Assembly: GCA_015662785.1 (NCBI GenBank)
Contig: DQTM01000009.1
Coordinates: 1-5,820, forward strand
DNA: 5,820 nt
Direction: 5' to 3'
Source: Sulfurospirillum arcachonense
Lineage (GTDB): Bacteria > Campylobacterota > Campylobacteria > Campylobacterales > Sulfurospirillaceae
The notes below the pieces were generated by a model. That model was not told the DNA's origin. It saw only the letters and a list, made by a program, of their open reading frames with translations, and did not search any database. Position numbers and translations under genes: made by a program. Numbering within the stretch: the stretch's first letter is position 1; every line of letters begins with the position of its first letter. Below, one piece after another: positions 5,244 to 5,820 of this stretch.

Positions 5244-5820
5244 TAGTTACTTCCTCTAGATTTAATTCCTTGGTAGTGTTCTAAATTATTTGATATGTTT
5301 TTTAAAGGAGAATTCAGATCAATCTGAGCAAACTTTAACTTAGCCTCTTTAATTTTATCAACTTGAAGAAGTTTATACCCCTCTTGAAGTGCAATAAAAC
5401 CTGTAAGTAATTTACTTTTTGTTCCAGTGAGTTGATATGATGCTAAATCAGATATAACCGGATCTTTTTTGTACTCTGCCAACTCTTTAAGTACAGCAAC
5501 ATCATTTGATTCTAATGCTTGCTGAAATCTAAAAAAGTTATAAAGTCTCTCATTTTTATCTTTTAATACAGCTAATGCCGTGCCATCATTTGAATCTACC
5601 AAAAGTCTATTATAAGCTTTATTTGAAGCCTGTAATTTGTTTTCTTTTAACACTTTTAGAGTTGCATAAGCACCTCCTGCAAGTACGACTATAACTGCTA
5701 CAGAAATTACTCTCTTTTTATATTTTTTATAAAAACGCTCACTTTTTATCAATCCTTCTAAAAACTGCTCTTCTGTGCCTATCTCTTTTTTAACTGCTTC
5801 AATATTCTCTTTAAGTGCCA
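5243..5820 (-). CDS. Single-pass membrane protein with periplasmic TPR-like domain, YfgM-like (start codon one base outside the window)
   Basis: The frame is open to the window edge; the last two bases (5820-5819, read TG on the minus strand) are followed by codons for ALKENIEAVKKEIG. A start codon NTG at 5821-5819 would give a protein of about 192 aa. The TTG at 5752-5750 is an unlikely start because the 22 codons before it encode a plausible helical, charged segment that continues smoothly into the protein. Layout: an acidic/basic cytoplasmic N-terminus of about 35 residues ending in a Lys/Arg-rich patch (FYKKYKKR), one membrane helix (VISVAVIVVLAGGAYATL), then an alpha-helical periplasmic domain with TPR-like A/Y/L spacing. 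This matches YfgM (E. coli, 206 aa; Pfam TPR_21 type), a periplasmic chaperone-network protein bound to SecYEG whose gene is next to bamB. Orthology is an inference from topology and neighbourhood. Confidence 0.75.
   Translation of the reverse strand, partial: ALKENIEAVKKEIGTEEQFLEGLIKSERFYKKYKKRVISVAVIVVLAGGAYATLKVLKENKLQASNKAYNRLLVDSNDGTALAVLKDKNERLYNFFRFQQALESNDVAVLKELAEYKKDPVISDLASYQLTGTKSKLLTGFIALQEGYKLLQVDKIKEAKLKFAQIDLNSPLKNISNNLEHYQGIKSRGSN
5251..5257 (-). promoter_or_regulatory. Ribosome binding site of the lipoprotein gene
   Basis: AGAGGAA on the minus strand, 7 nt before the ATG at 5243, inside the last codons of the YfgM-like gene. It is one of the best Shine-Dalgarno sequences in the window and settles the lipoprotein start, which also places the signal peptide at the exact N-terminus. 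Confidence 0.75.

Noticed and set aside
1..5820. tRNA, rRNA, CRISPR, insertion sequence, toxin-antitoxin or phage-defence genes
   Set aside because: I looked for cloverleaf-like segments, regularly spaced repeats, terminal inverted repeats and characteristic protein motifs on both strands and found none.

Overview
The window is AT-rich, densely packed chromosomal DNA. It most resembles a Campylobacterota (Epsilonproteobacteria) genome of the Sulfurimonas/Sulfuricurvum type. That placement rests on the base composition, the very short CoaX (208 aa), the compact overlapping genes and the style of the hybrid histidine kinase; it is an inference, not a database match. I see no mobile elements, CRISPR repeats, tRNA or rRNA genes, or phage genes. 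Coding sequence covers almost the whole window, and no stretch over 300 bases lacks a gene.

Layout. The plus strand (bases 1-2656) carries a two-component pair. First comes a membrane-anchored hybrid histidine kinase whose 5' end lies outside the window. Twelve bases after its stop follows a stand-alone 126-aa receiver protein. The minus strand (bases 5820 down to 2674) carries five tightly coupled genes, in transcription order: a single-pass membrane protein resembling YfgM (its start codon falls one base outside the window), a beta-propeller lipoprotein resembling BamB, a 110-aa protein I cannot identify, coaX (type III pantothenate kinase) and hisG (short-form ATP phosphoribosyltransferase). 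The junctions are a 1-nt overlap, a 2-nt gap, a 14-nt overlap and a 7-nt overlap, so this is almost certainly one transcript. The two blocks converge on a 17-nt spacer, where a 9-bp hairpin overlaps the end of the receiver gene.

How the genes work together. The kinase and receiver probably form one phosphotransfer pathway. The kinase has one intact receiver flanked by two receiver-like domains that lack key residues, and it has no HPt domain. The minus-strand operon mixes envelope functions (a YfgM/BamB-like pair, which in E. coli is also adjacent and linked to outer-membrane protein biogenesis) with CoA and histidine biosynthesis. The short HisG needs a HisZ partner encoded elsewhere.

I did not find a clearly new biological system. 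The most interesting points are the double pseudo-receiver layout of the kinase, the YfgM/BamB-like pair, and the uncharacterised 110-aa gene locked between the lipoprotein and coaX.
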